NCBI GenBank assembly: GCA_036925085.1
Contig: JAUPFP010000043.1
Span: 942,632-1,006,631, forward strand
Length of the DNA: 64,000 nt
DNA from: Brachycybe producta
Lineage: Eukaryota; Arthropoda; Diplopoda; Playtdesmida; Andrognathidae
Direction of reading: 5' to 3'
The translations under genes and the position numbers were made by a program. This document shows, piece after piece, positions 1 through 11,957 of the stretch (within the stretch, counting starts at the first letter, position 1; each line of letters begins with the position of its first letter). The notes below the pieces were generated by a model, which did no database searches, was not told where the DNA came from, and was given only the letters and a program-made list of their open reading frames with translations.

Positions 1-720
1 TCATGCAGTTTTTCACTACCGATTTTTGCTGCTGAAGTTTTATTTCACAGCTGATTTCTGGTATAGAAAGTGTAATCTGTATACACAGACATACGAGCCG
101 GGTGAGGGCAATTGCTCCACCTTTCTCTCCAAAGCTGCTCAGACCAAGTACACACGTGTGTACATTTGTGTACACACTGCGCAAAAATTTCAAAAGTTAC
201 ACGGTTCAGAGTGGACGTAGTTGAAGTGTAACCATGGTTCTTCATGAAATTTTAACTTTGAGAATTCATTGCAAGTGATTTATGGGTTTTTACGGTCTTC
301 GGAAGTCTTTTGGGCCCTCCTGAGTTCATTTTAGTGTTTTACAGGGCATCTAGAAGACTCATTTCTTGCCATTTTTTTGAAAATATTCATGGACTTGTCT
401 TGGAATATTTATATAACTTCGAAAATTCATTGCAAGTGAACCAGAAGAGCGGGAATTAAACTTTTGGAATCTCTAAATTCCCAGAGATATCTGGAATGCA
501 GGGATGTCTTCAATTCCAGTGTGCACTGCACGCTTTAAAAGTTACGCCATTCAGAGTGGACGTAGTTGAAGTGTAACCATGGTTCTTCATGAAATTTTAA
601 CTTTGAGAATTCATTGCAAGTGATTTATGGGTTTTTACGGTCTTCGGAAGTCTTTTGGGCCCTAATTCTGAGTTCATTTCAGTGCTTTTCAGGACATCTA
701 GAAGACTTTCATATAGGGTC
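1..720. repeat. Direct repeat of about 175 bp, two copies, in gene-free DNA
   Basis: The segment around 190-360 recurs almost base for base around 540-710, starting near TTCAGAGTGGACGTAGTTGA and ending near CATCTAGAAGACT. The two copies are in the same orientation with an offset of about 350 bases. The spacer also contains a third short match (AATTCATTGCAAGTGA near 424). No convincing coding potential is seen; the short open frames here overlap on both strands and resemble nothing known. This may be the edge of a longer tandem repeat or an LTR-like unit that extends beyond the left end of the window. Confidence 0.6.
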
Positions 721-1944
721 CCTTGAATCCCTTGTTTCAATAAAGTTTAAGTTTAACTGACAATATGAAATTACATTAACACAATATAACATATCCAAAA
801 TCTTGCGACACACCTAACCTAATTTCACGGCACACCCTTTAGAAATCACTGTGCTAAATATTTGAGGGACCTTTTCAGTTTTATCATGATAAAACTTTAA
901 AGGTCCTTCAAATACATGTTAAGACTATTACAAAGACCAGTCGACAATTGCCAGAAACATTGTTAAGAATATTGTTTCTCGGCAATTGGAGACGTCTTTG
1001 CACAAATACAAAGCAACATCACATGAGTAGGACCTATCCGGTGGCTTGACATCAAAGAGTGTTGCTTTGTTTCTCTGTTTCTCACTTCACATGGAAAACA
1101 TCGCTCTGTCTGTACCGAGAAGCAAAGAAGCGGTGAAGGATTTTATTGTGAAGGGTTAATGAAAACAGTTAAATTAATTTTCTTTGTGATTTTACTATAT
1201 TTTATGTAAGTGAACAACAGATACTGAATTCGGTTTGTACGTGCAACATCACTGGCCACATGTATTCAAATACAAGTCGCTCTGTTTGACAAAAAATTTG
1301 TCAAGTCGCTAAATACATGTGGCGATTATCAACTGATTTCTACTAGGTTTTAGAGAAAAAATGTCGTAGGTGAGGGAGCATTAATTATCTAGCCATTCTT
1401 CAAGTTTTTCTTGAATCTCTTTTAGAAGGCCACTTGATGAAATGTTTTCTGGTGCCTATTCTAGCCTTGCCGCCGAGACCGGGCCCAGGCCCAGGCCGCG
1501 GTTGAACAATAATTCCGGGCCCCATGACATACAAAAAAACCATGTGTAAACATATGTATGCCACCAATAACACTGTCTAAAAGAACATTAAACACAGTAA
1601 ACTTTTGAGTACTTCAGTTAGAGTTGTTGTTGATTCTTCTGAGCATTTCTTTTCCTCTTCCTTTGTTGTTTATCTGAAAATTCAGCCTGCGTACTTAAAT
1701 GTACAGCAATTTACAACCAATGTCCGTGCACATCCTACAGACAGAAACGCCACAAAGGGGGCACGAAAATACTGATAAACAAATTCAGAAATTCATGTGA
1801 GTGTTGCTTCACGTAACTTCTAGCATCATTTGAATGGACTTTATAACTGACAGATGTGAGCATGACGATTGTCTTCTACTTTTGACCTTCTACTTTTGAA
1901 CTATCGAATGGATACCGGTCTATAGGTGTTCAACGTAGAGTCAG

Positions 1945-2651
1945 AAGTAGTTGTATGACAATGAATTACCAATTAATGTGCTTCCTGAAGAGGATGAAAC
2001 TCTTCATAAAGGTGGCGTTGTTCTTAGCCTCTTTCTTAGTATGTTGCCTTCGAATGATCTGGAAGAATAGTTGACATTATGAGAAGACGATGCTATTTCT
2101 TATTTAAAACACTTTATTCATCTCTTGTCAAGAAATGCAGAATATAATTTAATTGATGAACTGTTACATGAAATCATCAAAGTTGTCGAAGGGTCCACGG
2201 ACCCATTATTTGTAAAAAAGATGTGAACAAGTTTGAGAAAACGACTGGATGAGGAACAAAGTGGAGTGCGGTGTTTTTATAGGCTTGGAAGTTGGACCTG
2301 TGTACCAGGTCCAAACGACCACATCCCGGAGGCATATCCCACCGCATTTCCAAACAGGTTCATAAATGGGGCAGATGGAAAGACGGCTGGAAGTCATGCG
2401 CCCCAGGCTAGCATTTTCACGGGATCATGAAATGCTGTGTGTTACACACAGATATAAAAAAAAAGAAGTTGGACAGACTTCATAAGAAAAGGAATAAAAA
2501 GAAATGGATTTTTTAAAATTTAAACTAAAACCATCAAAGACATTTATGTTAGCTGTTATCAGTGATAACACCTAAAATACATAAGAGATTCACGAAATTA
2601 TGCAACAAAATCACAAATAATAAAATTCGATAGTGATTTGAAAAAAAAAAA
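1945..2651 (+). pseudogene. Possible processed retrocopy or retroelement relic of unknown protein
   Basis: Reading + strand frames from about 1945 to 2240 gives protein-like stretches broken by stops, for example a run containing AEYNLIDELLHEIIKVVEG. A second piece follows at about 2233-2430. The region ends with AATAAA near 2618 followed about 20 bases later by an A tract (about 2640-2651). That layout looks like the 3' end of a retrotransposed mRNA. I do not recognise the protein family. It could equally be the 3' end of an unrecognised retroelement. No intact open frame remains, so it is probably dead. Confidence 0.3.
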
Positions 2652-2987
2652 GACTTCAGACTCGGGCATTGCAGGCTGCAGAGGCCCTGGGGGATTTGTC
2701 CCGCTTATCGTTGGCCCTAGTCATTTAAGTTATTTGCATAGATTAGTAAATTTGAAAAAATAAATTTGCTTTACATTTATTTGAACTTATTGCTTATGGT
2801 TCGTCTATTATGTACTTTTAGATATGTTTATGCATGATGTACTTTATGGACGATTAGATAATTTTTGCTTTTATGGTCGTTGATAATGCCACATTTTATT
2901 TTGTTTTTAATGAAAAACAACGTGTGCCTAGAAAAAATACATAATACGTTCATTGATTTTTTTTTGTTATAAAAACATTTAAACAAA

Positions 2988-3177
2988 ATTAATATTTAAT
3001 CTTAAGACAAATTTTCAAAAACAAATAAAATCGAAAATAATTGTTTTGTAACAGCCTGTTTTAAGTATGCACAAGTGGAGAATACATATGTAGGTAATTA
3101 AATAAAAGTAAAGCTTTAACCTGTTAATATAATCCAGTGGAGACTGCTCAGAGGCTACAATATAAGATTATATATAA
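2988..3177 (+). promoter_or_regulatory. Promoter of array gene 1
   Basis: The core is GAGGCTACAATATAAG (from 3151) followed by a TATATATAA box near 3169-3177, about 70 bases upstream of the start codon at 3247. Further up are a TTAATATTTAATCTT module (about 2988-3003) and a segment GTATGCACAAGTGGA.AATACATA (about 3066-3089). Both of these recur at similar spacing upstream of other members of the array. Repetition across paralogues, not a known factor site, is the evidence for function. Confidence 0.65.
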
Positions 3178-3246
3178 CATATACAGTATAAACGGATATT
3201 TTAAAAATTTGTCATTAACTTCTGCTAAAATTTCTCATTCATCAAA

Positions 3247-5179
3247 ATGTCAAAAATAATTTCTTATTGCTTTGTATTGAGTATTATTTTTCAGCTGGTT
3301 GTTTTGATTTCATCTACTACAGCAAGCTGGGGTAATATGCTAATTCATAATTTTATTTACTGTTTTATTACGAGTAAATGCGAATACTCAATACCTTAAA
3401 GCTTTTTTTAAAAAAAATAGTTTTCTATTCGTCTTAATTTTTTTTATCGATTAAATATTATTTCTTGGTAGGTTCTAGTTGCAGCGGACAAAAATTCTCG
3501 GCAAAATCAACTGCATTTTATCCTTCAAATAATCCAGTTGAAGGTGGTTATATTGATTGTGGGGGTAATCCAATACAAACGTTACAGGTATTGATAATTC
3601 AAAACTTTATATAGCAATCTGATTGGGTGAGTCTCATATGTTTTAATGTAGTGGCACAACTAAAAAAACACTTTTTTTGGGGTGCCAAAAACCGTTTTGG
3701 CTATTCACAATAACGGTTTATTTTCAAGCGCCAAATTGAACAAACGCCAATCTGAACTAACGCCAAACTGAATAAACGCCAAATGGAACAAACGCCAAAC
3801 TGAATAAGCGCCAAAATGTGATAAACACATTGTTAGGTTAGGTTAGGTTCGGTTTGGTTAAGTTAGGTTCGGTTTGGTTAGGTTAGGATTGATTAGGTTA
3901 GGTTAGCATGTTCTGTTTGTAAATCTGCACAGTCTGACGTCTATAAAAGCTCACAATATTTGGACCATCACAATTTACAAAAAACCTGAATAACCGCCAA
4001 ACTGAATAAACGCCAAATGGAACAAACGCCAAACTGAATAAGCGCCAAATGGAACAAACGCCAAACTGAATAAGCGCCAAATGGAAGAAACGCCAAACTG
4101 AATAAAAGCCAAAAATTTGGCGGTTATTCAGTTTGGCGTTTGTTCAATTTGGCGCTTATTCAGTTTGGCGTTTCTTCCATTTGGTGCTTATTCAGTCGCC
4201 CCATTGAGATAGAAACAAATGCAACTTAAAACTCATTTTCCCCTCAAAAAAGTGTTTTTTTTAGTTGTGTCACTCCTTCCATCCGAGGTGCGAAGTGTGC
4301 AACAGGTGGTTTTAGAGTGAAAACGCCCGTTAAACTCTGACTATTCTGTCTTTTTGGTACAAAATGAAGAGAAACTTGTATTTACTTTAGAAACTAGAAG
4401 GGTAGCTCAAACACTTAAGGGTATTTTCATGTTTGATATTTTTCAAACTAAACTTTTCACGAGAGTTTGAAATTCACCCAACTTAAAGTAGACGACACTT
4501 GGCGGACAATATCTTTTTTAATTTTTGTGTTTAAGAAGTTTATTATGAAAGATATCATCATGAAAATACTCTTAAGATATTAAGATACCCTTTTAGTTTC
4601 TTAAACAATTTTTAGTTTTTCTTAATTTTTCTCTTCTGAATGACAGAATAATCAAGAGTTCGAAAATCAGCTGTTTTTAAACCATCTCTTAATTAAAGAG
4701 TTTTGTTATAAAACGTCTTTTTTCATATTTATTTCACGTGTATTTTATATTAAAAATATTAATCAATAAATGTTTTTCTAAGGAATTTCTTGCTGGTCAA
4801 GTACAATATGTGAGTGTAGCAATGGATGAAAGTCTAAACATCCAATATGGAACTGAAGTTTGTATTCCTCAACTTAATGAGAAATATCAGAAACATATTG
4901 TATTCAAAGTAAGCTTATTAATACATATATATTTATATTTATTTACCGTAAATTGAATTTATTTCAGTTTTTAAACAGTATTTATTTTTTTTTTAAATTT
5001 ATTTTTTTTCATTGAAGGTTGTTGATACTGCTTCATCATTTTGCGGTCACGGATTTAGTCTTATTAATATCGCCGTTTCTACAGAACAAGACGCTTATGA
5101 TGTTTCAGTAAATGAACAGTTGACCATTGTTTTTCCGCATTTACAATTTGGAAGTCCAAGTTGTTGTAGCGAATGTTAA
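3247..5179 (+). CDS. Array gene 1: secreted double-psi beta-barrel-like protein, 162 aa, four exons
   Basis: Exons by GT-AG sites and paralogue alignment are 3247-3331, 3472-3587, 4783-4908 and 5018-5179. The phases are 1, 0, 0 and the coding length is 489 nt. Residues 1 to about 27 form a hydrophobic signal peptide (MSKIISYCFVLSIIF...), so the product is probably secreted. The mature part contains SSCSGQ, AFYPSNNPVEGGYIDC, YVSVAMD, YGTEVCIPQLN and VVDTASSFCGHGF, ending in a Cys-rich SCCSEC tail. These patterns resemble the RlpA/expansin/3D-domain double-psi beta-barrel, in which the Asp of the VVDT stretch is the active-site acid in enzymatic members; function here is unknown. The ICV cysteine of its paralogues is IAV here, and extra cysteines appear, so disulfide pairing may differ. 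A 72-nt stretch of exon 3 is identical to array gene 3. Intron 2 holds two MITEs. Confidence 0.85.
3651..4274. mobile_element. MITE with internal 16-bp repeats and a TTAGG-like array
   Basis: The ends are inverted: GTGGCACAACTAAAAAAAC at the left matches the complement of the right end near 4240-4274. Inside are many copies of a unit like GCCAAACTGAATAAAC (about 3728-3810 and 3988-4110). The same unit then appears in the opposite orientation (about 4118-4195), so the element folds back. Between them, about 3834-3906, lies GGTTAGGTTAGG-type DNA with variants. It sits in intron 2 of array gene 1. A fragment of the same unit family is at 46596-46760. Confidence 0.7.
4310..4690. mobile_element. 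Abundant MITE family J, copy in intron 2 of gene 1
   Basis: This is a foldback repeat with the phrases AAAATGAAGAGAAACTTG, AGAAACTAGAAGGGTAGCT, TTTTCATG.TGATATTTTTCAAA and their complements on the other arm. The ends read like GGTTTTA.AGTG and its complement. Recognisable copies or halves occur at about 11070-11460, 23860-24300, 25960-26285, 30880-31215, 44368-44650, 44650-44960, 51930-52205, 55505-55690, 57990-58110 and 58995-59150. It is the commonest repeat in the window. No coding capacity is seen. Confidence 0.7.
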
Positions 5180-6660
5180 AAAGAAATCTTATTTGAGACA
5201 ATACAGGGTGTGCACATTTTTTTTTTTTCTTGGAGAAGAGAGGGAGAGGCTGCAATCATAAAACATTAGGACACTATTGGGATAAATTACTTTTTAAAGT
5301 AATTAACTACAATTGCTCTATTGAAAGACTAATTACTTAGTTATAATCAGAAGCACTAAAAAAAAAGCATTTAAGTGGAAAACTTTTGAATTATATACCT
5401 CTCTCAGCCTAAAAAAAAGTTTAATTATGACATCATTGGGATTGACGAACATTTTTAGAATTGTGTCGGTTTAGTCTGATAAAATAAAAACAGATGATAT
5501 CAAACTTTTTCAACAGTTCAAAAGGGTTCTTTTAATTCTTTTGTTATTATTCTGTTTTTATCAAATAAAATGACACAATGCTAAATGTTTCATCGATCCC
5601 TGTTACGTCACAAGCTTTTTTTTTAGAATTAGGCAGGTTTTCTTTTCAATTACAACTCTTGTGGCACCATTTAAATAATACAAAAACGACAATTACAAAA
5701 CTGAATGTAATAAATGGTAAAGTCAATCATAGTTACATGTTTGACAATAATCAAAAATATTTTAACTATCTACTTCCGAATAGTTTGAGAACAGAAATAG
5801 TTAATAATAAACAAAAAGAAATTAAAAACTAATTTGAAAAGTAATTAAAAACTAATTTGAAAAGTAATTAAAAACTAATTTGAAAAGTAATTAAAAACTA
5901 ATTTGAAAAGTAATTAAAAACTAAGTTGAAAAGTAATTAAAACTAATTTAAAGTAATTGTATTTTCACTAGTAAAGGTAAATTAATTTCAATTGTTTAAA
6001 AAGTAATGTGGTATTGTACTAATTCAAAAATTAATTGAATTACAGTAATACATTACGTTCACCATGTTACTTCACAACACTGCATTAATTAAGTTATAAT
6101 TTTTTTTAATTTAATTACTAATTTTATTTTTGAACACGTTTATGTCACCGAATGTGCACCCACCCAATTTATTTCAAATGAAAGTTTTTAATTTTTAAAT
6201 TAATGACCACATATAATTTTTCACGAGTAATTTATTTTATAGATGAAATATTGTAATCTTATAAAATGAAATTATAAATGTATTGAATGCATGTAATGAG
6301 AAATAAATATAAAATAAATCAAAGGATAAATAAAGCCTATCAATATTCTGTAGTTATGCGGCAACCGAGTACCATTTATGGCGCGCTGTTATAATTTAAT
6401 GTTAGATTAATTACATGCCTCATTGTAAAAACAAATTTGTCACGTCAGAGGGGTTCATTACAAGTTAGGAATGTGATTTGGATTAAGGTGGCTTTCTAGA
6501 TATTTATTTTGTTTTCATCTCACCAGGTGTCGCACTTGTTTTGTTAATGTTTTTTTTGCTTTATTTCAGAACCTTCTGAAAATGCCTTGTTTTAGAAGAA
6601 AAAGTTATAAAAGTTATCTTTTTCTCTTTAGTTTTGTTGAGCTCTAGGAAAGCTTTTATT
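5180..6660. repeat. Gene-free AT-rich spacer with a 23-bp tandem repeat
   Basis: At about 5820-5955 a unit of about 23 bp (TAATTAAAAACTAATTTGAA plus AAG) is repeated roughly five times with decay at the right end. The rest of the spacer is AT-rich without recognisable genes. The open frame at 5578-5832 runs into the repeat, is compositionally simple and has no recognisable domain, so it is not called as a gene. Confidence 0.65.
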
Positions 6661-6666
6661 AGAATA

Positions 6667-7140
6667 CTAGTGGTGGTTACCCGTCATAAATGACGGGAGC
6701 AAAATTCACAGTTAATTGTGCCCAGCATTAGAATTTCTTTTCCTCCGCCCTTTTATGCCGTCAGACCAAGTAACAAACCCAACAACCCAATTCATAAAAG
6801 GGCGGAGCAAAAAAAATTCTAGTTTAATTTTGCTACTATTATCCCCTCCCCTTTTTTATATTCGAAAGAGAAAATGAGCGGTTCATTTTCTCTGGTGTGC
6901 GCATGCGCGTCGTTTTTTCCTTTTTGTACTCCTTTCATTTCAATTTCCGTCACCCCCTCCCACTTTTCTCTCCCCCTCTACCCCACTCCAATTTAATATC
7001 ATGGGGTTCTTGGATGGGAAGGGTGCAACATATAGTTGACCTTGAGAAAAAAAAGTTCATTTATTCATTTAAATTTATATAAATTCCGACGTGGTTCAAG
7101 GGTTAAAACGTTACTCATATGAAAAGGACAGACCTGGCAT
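6667..7140 (-). mobile_element. Non-autonomous Helitron-like element with a nested hairpin MITE
   Basis: Read on the - strand, the element ends in a CCCGTCATTTATGACGGG hairpin, a short gap and CTAG. This is the diagnostic 3' end of Helitrons (hairpin about 10 bases before CTRR, inserting at a T). The left part holds a palindromic CCGCCCTTTTATG MITE (about 6718-6815) that is absent from the copies near 40.4 and 60 kb. The interior is pyrimidine-rich low-complexity DNA. The 5' end (GCCAGGTCTG on the - strand) is slightly degraded compared with TCCCAGGTCTG elsewhere. Confidence 0.65.
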
Positions 7141-7339
7141 AATATATATATAATTATTTCCCAATTTGGAATCATTTTAGAGTTAAGAGCCTAGATACAC
7201 GTCCTCCATCTTGTTGTTTTGAGCACATGACAACGAGACAAATGAGTGTTATTATATGGTGTTACTAAAACTGCAAGGAATCGACTTACAATCGCCCAAT
7301 TAAAATACAGTGCACAAGAATTAAAGTGCACAATATAAT

Positions 7340-9181
7340 AGAATTCTCTTAATGCTTCGTTTTCGCTCTTTTGAGCGGTCTGAAAGTGGTTGGCTAGGCC
7401 ACTAATTCTATCCTGGTTCGGGAGGAAGGGAACAAATTAGTCCCTTTCGTTTCCGCACAAGTTCCTCTCTTAAGAACCTTTACACTAAAAAGGATCTTTT
7501 AGTTGTCTGCTACTTCTTCGGGCTCACGCCTGACTAAAAGCTGGTTGATTGTGTTGTCTTCTTCAGTCTCATCTAGGATTGGAGATCCAGGTTTGCACCT
7601 GCGGTGACAGTTTTAGATGATAAGACGTTAGAACTTTTGTTCTATTCAATAGATATAAAAATACGACTTTAACAACTTTTTGTGCTCATAATAACCATTT
7701 ATTTCCACAATGTACAATTTATCAAGAATTTAGCCACAATCGGACATAGATTCATCATTCGAGCAATCAATTCAAAAAGTGCTTCTGAACAAACTTGAGC
7801 ATAGATTCGTTGTCTCAAGAGTGCTTAAATTACGTACATACACGGCCTTTTATATCCAAAAAGAGGATACTGAGAACACTTTCTCAGTGTTCTCTGATTG
7901 GGTATAAACAAGAGAAAAAACCAAACTTGCCAATCAAAACAATTGACCAGTGGTCAATAAAATATAGAAAAATGACTCATCGTCAATTAAAACAAACTCA
8001 CAAAAGAAAAATACAACCCCATTGACTTAATGCTACGGCTTATGAAGACGATCTTTTTGTATTATGGGGTGGGACTGGGAGGAAAAGGGCCCAAACAGGA
8101 TATTAGTATTGTCAGCTGTATGGAACTGGGTCAACCCTCTGTACAGTGGTACAGAGGAATGACAAAGTTCCATGCCATTCCAAAAAATTAAACGAGCCAG
8201 AATTGCTCTTAATAATGATGAAAAATGAATATAAATATAAATTCATAATGTGTTTTCTTTAGCAACATAGTTTAATTGTTTAATGCAATAATAATTTATT
8301 TTCAAATCTATATAAGATATATTGAAACGATAAGTCCAGGAGCGATCCTGGCTCGTTTAATTTTAACTGGAATTGGCTTGGAACTTTGTCAACCCTCTGT
8401 ACTCACGTACAGAGGATTGACCTAGTTCTATCAGCTGATGAAGATGCCAATATCCTGTCTTGTGTCCTTTTTCCTCCCAGTCCCACCCCTTAATACAAAG
8501 AGATCATTTTGATAAGCCTCTGCATTAAGTCAATGGGGTGAAACTTTCTTTTGTAAGTTTGTTTTGATTTAAGATAAGTCACTTTCTAATATTTTGTTGA
8601 CCACTGGTCAATCATGTTGATTGGCCAGTTTGGTTTTTACTTTTGTTTTTACCCAATCAGGGGATTCTGAGAAAGTGTTCTCAGTATCCTCTTTTTGGGT
8701 ATAAAAGGTCGTGTATTTTGTATCTAAAAGAAGATTCTTTGGAACTCTTGAGCCACTGTTACTATGCTCAAGTTTGTCCAAGAAATAACGAATGATGTAA
8801 ATAAACTGTTATGCTTAAAACAGTTGCCAAGTCTGATTTTATTCTTTTTGAACCGAACGAAGAACTTAAACTTTTTGTCGTCTAGAACTGTCAACCCAGG
8901 TGTAAACCTGGATCTCTAGCCCTAGGTGAAACTTCAAAGGACAACACGATCAACAAGCTTTTAATGGGCGAAAGCCCGAGAAGTAGCAGACAGCAAAAGA
9001 TCCTTAAAACTGTAAAGGTTCTTGTGAAAGGAACTTGTGAGGAAACGAACGGGATTAATTTGCTTCCTTTCTCCCGAACTAGAATAGAATTAGTGGCCTA
9101 GCCAACCACTTTCTGATCGCTCGAAAGAGCGCTACAATACTTTTAGACAATTCTATTCACCCCCTGAACGTGGTCCGTAAC
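7340..9181. mobile_element. Foldback of two LTR-like sequences in inverted orientation
   Basis: The arm at about 7340-8212 is the reverse complement, with moderate divergence, of the arm at about 8338-9181; about 125 bp lies between them. Read on + strand, the right arm shows an LTR-like order: a TATAAAA box in GGGTATAAAAGGTCGTGT (near 8699), AATAAA (near 8801), and an end in CCGTAACA. The complementary end begins TGTTACGGACC, in keeping with the TG...CA rule of LTRs. No gag or pol remains between the arms. A related single copy lies at 41338 onward. The open frame at 7795-8025 belongs to the left arm and is not called as a gene. Confidence 0.6.
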
Positions 9182-9302
9182 AATATTATAACAGTGATAC
9201 TAATAAAAACATTTCAATAGAACTGAGCTGAAGACATTTTATGAACAGCATATTTTGAAAATTTTATTTATTTATGTTTTTCAGAACAAAAATTAAGAGA
9301 GA

Positions 9303-9490
9303 CTGCGACAGGCAGTTAGAAATAGGTGAAAATTTCAGTTTGCCCCGCCCTTTTATGAGCGTCAGACCAAATATCAACCAATTATAGAAATTGAAAAGGG
9401 ATGTGCATGTAACATCAGACCAAGTAACTAACCAGTTTGAAATTAATGACACTCATAAAAGGGTCGGGCAAACGAAAAGTTAGTGCTGGG
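9303..9490. mobile_element. Mutator-like palindromic MITE (family A)
   Basis: The arms contain CCCCGCCCTTTTATGAGCGT and its inverted counterpart CTCATAAAAGGGTCGGGC, with internal short inverted parts around ACCAATTA. The left end begins ACAGGCAGTTAGAAATAGG, shared with the copy near 42.85 kb. Other copies in the window carry 9-10 bp target duplications. The right end here matches other copies less well. Confidence 0.6.
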
Positions 9491-10286
9491 ACCATTAGGT
9501 TGTTATGTGTAAATGGTGTTCCTAATGTGGGGGTTACTATTGCTCCGTGTCTTCACGTGGCCACGCCCATTGAGTTGTAGGGTGAAACCTCGAAAATAGT
9601 AAAATAAATTGACACTTATATTGTTAGCAAAAGTGAAAAATAATCATGAGTAATTTTGGTGATGATATCTTTTAAAAAAATGTTATGGCAGTTTGAAAAA
9701 GGCGAAAATTGAAAAACTCCCAAACCGGGTCGTTTTCAAACTGCTATAAAATGTTTTTTTTTTTATTAAAGATATTACCATGAAAAACCCTTTTAACATA
9801 AATGTTAAACATTTTTTTAGCTTGGTGAAAGATTATAATCTTTTACCAATCTAGTATTGAAAATAATTTGAATTTTTTTTTCATAATGTTGTTTCTAAAA
9901 ACAACGTTCGCTTGACGTATTTACATTCAAAGTATAAAGCCACCTTAACTTCTTTCAAAACTCTAAATGACAATATTTTTATGATTAACAGAACCCAACC
10001 TGAGCATGTGACCTGCCACATGACTTTCAAACCGATTTGCAGGCCTCTTACCGAGTTGAATTGAATAACATCTCTATTATGCAAATTTCGTACATAATAA
10101 TATTAATAAGTATTGTAAATTATTTCCTTTTTTTTAAAAAAAATATTTACACAATTGACAAAAGGATTTTCTAGACGAATTAATTGTGTATTCTACTTTT
10201 AATAACATCCACTCGAAACGTCATTGATAAATAAATATTTTGGCAATATGCAGGAAAAAACCATTTTTCTTTTTATAACGTTTAGA

Positions 10287-10457
10287 TTTAATATTTAATC
10301 TTGTCAATTCATATTGTCATTGTCATTCACATTCATAACTTTGAATGGTTATTTTGTTTTTGATAATTAATGAATAATAATCAATTTTTTTAGCCTCTGA
10401 ATTTTGTCCAGCGACAGCTCTAGAGAGGCTATAATATATGGCTATATATATATACAG
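10287..10457 (+). promoter_or_regulatory. Promoter of array gene 2
   Basis: GAGGCTATAATATATGGCTA begins at 10425 and runs straight into a long TATATATATATA box (about 10443-10454), roughly 90 bases before the start codon at 10545. The upstream TTAATATTTAATCTTG module lies at about 10287-10302. The arrangement matches the promoters of the other array genes. Confidence 0.7.
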
Positions 10458-10544
10458 AATTTTTTAAAAAAATCTATTTTAACATCATCTTCTAGAAATT
10501 AACATTTCTAATTAAATTGTTTCTAACATAATAATATAACAAGA

Positions 10545-11957
10545 ATGTGTAAAATATTTGTATCTTGGTTTTTATTAACTAGTTTTTTACTTTTGGTGGA
10601 TAACACAATCGATGGTAATGTATTAAGTTTGATTTCTTTAAAATTCACTTAACAGTTATTTGAATATTAAATTTTAATTTTTATATTTCTGTTTTAAATT
10701 ATACATTAGCGGTTTCATTGAGTTGCTCTGGAACTAATAAACACACTGCCAAAGCAACTGGTTATTTTCCTGCAACAAGTGAAGGTGGATTTGTTGATTG
10801 CATGGGTAATAGTTTAAAAACTTTACAGGTAAAACAAATTTCGGAACTGCAAATTTGTTATATGGCTTTATTGAATCTTTTTTGTGTGCTAGTAATTAAT
10901 ATTTAATATTTTTTTTAATAGCAATTTGTTGCTGGTCAAGCTGATTATGTGAGTGTATCAATGGATCAAAACCTAAGGATCCAATATGGAACTCATCTTT
11001 GTATTCCAGAGTTGAATGCAAAATATAAAAAACAAATTCAATTTAGAGTAGGTTTAAAGTCGTTTTAAGGTGGAAAAACCTGGTTAATTCATTTTTCATA
11101 TGGAAAATTCAGAAAAAAATTTAAAATGTTTTAGAAACTAGAAGAGTAGCTCGATCACTTAATGGTGTTTACATTTTTCAAAAATAAGTTTTTATTTGAG
11201 TTTGAAAACAAGTCAACTTTTTAAGTAGATGGTGATTTTTTATTTAAATTTTGGTCTATAAAAAGTTATATTTTAAAAGATAACGACATAAGAATACTAT
11301 TAAGATGGTTTTTATAGTGTAAAAGCCTCTCAAGATCTGATTATTCTGTTTTTTTTTTTCAGGTGCAAAATGAAGAGAAACTTAAATGTGTTTTAGAAAC
11401 TATAAGCGTAGCTTCTAAAGCGTAGTTTCTAAAACATTTTCAATTTCTACTTATTGTGGCACTTCTGAAACGCAGAATAACCAGAAACTTCATCACAGAA
11501 ATAAAAAAAATACTTGTCATATCTAGCTCATAATCTTGTAACAGTCACAAAAGCAAATTACAAAATATTATGACAAATTATTGTTGTCATTGATTATTGT
11601 TATCACAGTCATAAAATAATAGCGCAAAAGAACTGACATCTTAAAGTACTGTATGTCTGTCGCGATTTTATGACTTTTTTTCTTTAAATGAGGCTCCTAA
11701 GTTTGAAAGTTAGCCGTTCATAAAAAACATTTTTTTAAAAGAAATAATTATTGTTATTCCAGTTTTTAATAAGAAATTTTATTTTAATACAATTTTTTTT
11801 GCAGGTTGTTGATACTGGTCCAGCATTTACAGGCAAAGGTTATTCTCGTATTGATATCTGTGTTGATAACGAACATGACAGTTTCGACGATTCGGTAAAT
11901 GGACAATTGACTCTTTATTTTACGAATTTGAAAACTGGAAGTCCATCTTGTGGCTGA
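10545..11957 (+). CDS. Array gene 2: secreted double-psi beta-barrel-like protein, 155 aa, four exons
   Basis: The exons are 10545-10614, 10710-10828, 10922-11047 and 11805-11957, with phases 1, 0, 0 (468 nt). The signal peptide is MCKIFVSWFLLTSFLLLV.... This is one of the copies closest to the family pattern: LSCSGTNKHTAKATGYFP, GGFVDCMGN, ADYVSVSMD, YGTHLCIPELN and VVDTGPAFTGKGYSRIDIC, ending GSPSCG. The DTG...GKG...IDIC run is the best argument for an RlpA/3D-like double-psi barrel. The mature protein has five cysteines. Intron 3 is long because of family J repeats. Secretion and fold are inferred from pattern; no substrate can be named. Confidence 0.87.

Noticed and set aside
3834-3906. 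TTAGG-type DNA as a chromosome end
   Set aside because: It is only about 70 bases, has many variants, and is enclosed by a MITE within an intron of a gene, so it is not a telomere.
3728-4195. Regular short repeats that could suggest a CRISPR-like array
   Set aside because: The GCCAAACTGAATAAAC units are nearly contiguous without unique spacers, appear in both orientations, and sit inside an element with inverted ends in a eukaryotic intron.
7795-8025. 76-residue open frame
   Set aside because: It lies in one arm of the LTR-like foldback and is not kept open in the other arm.
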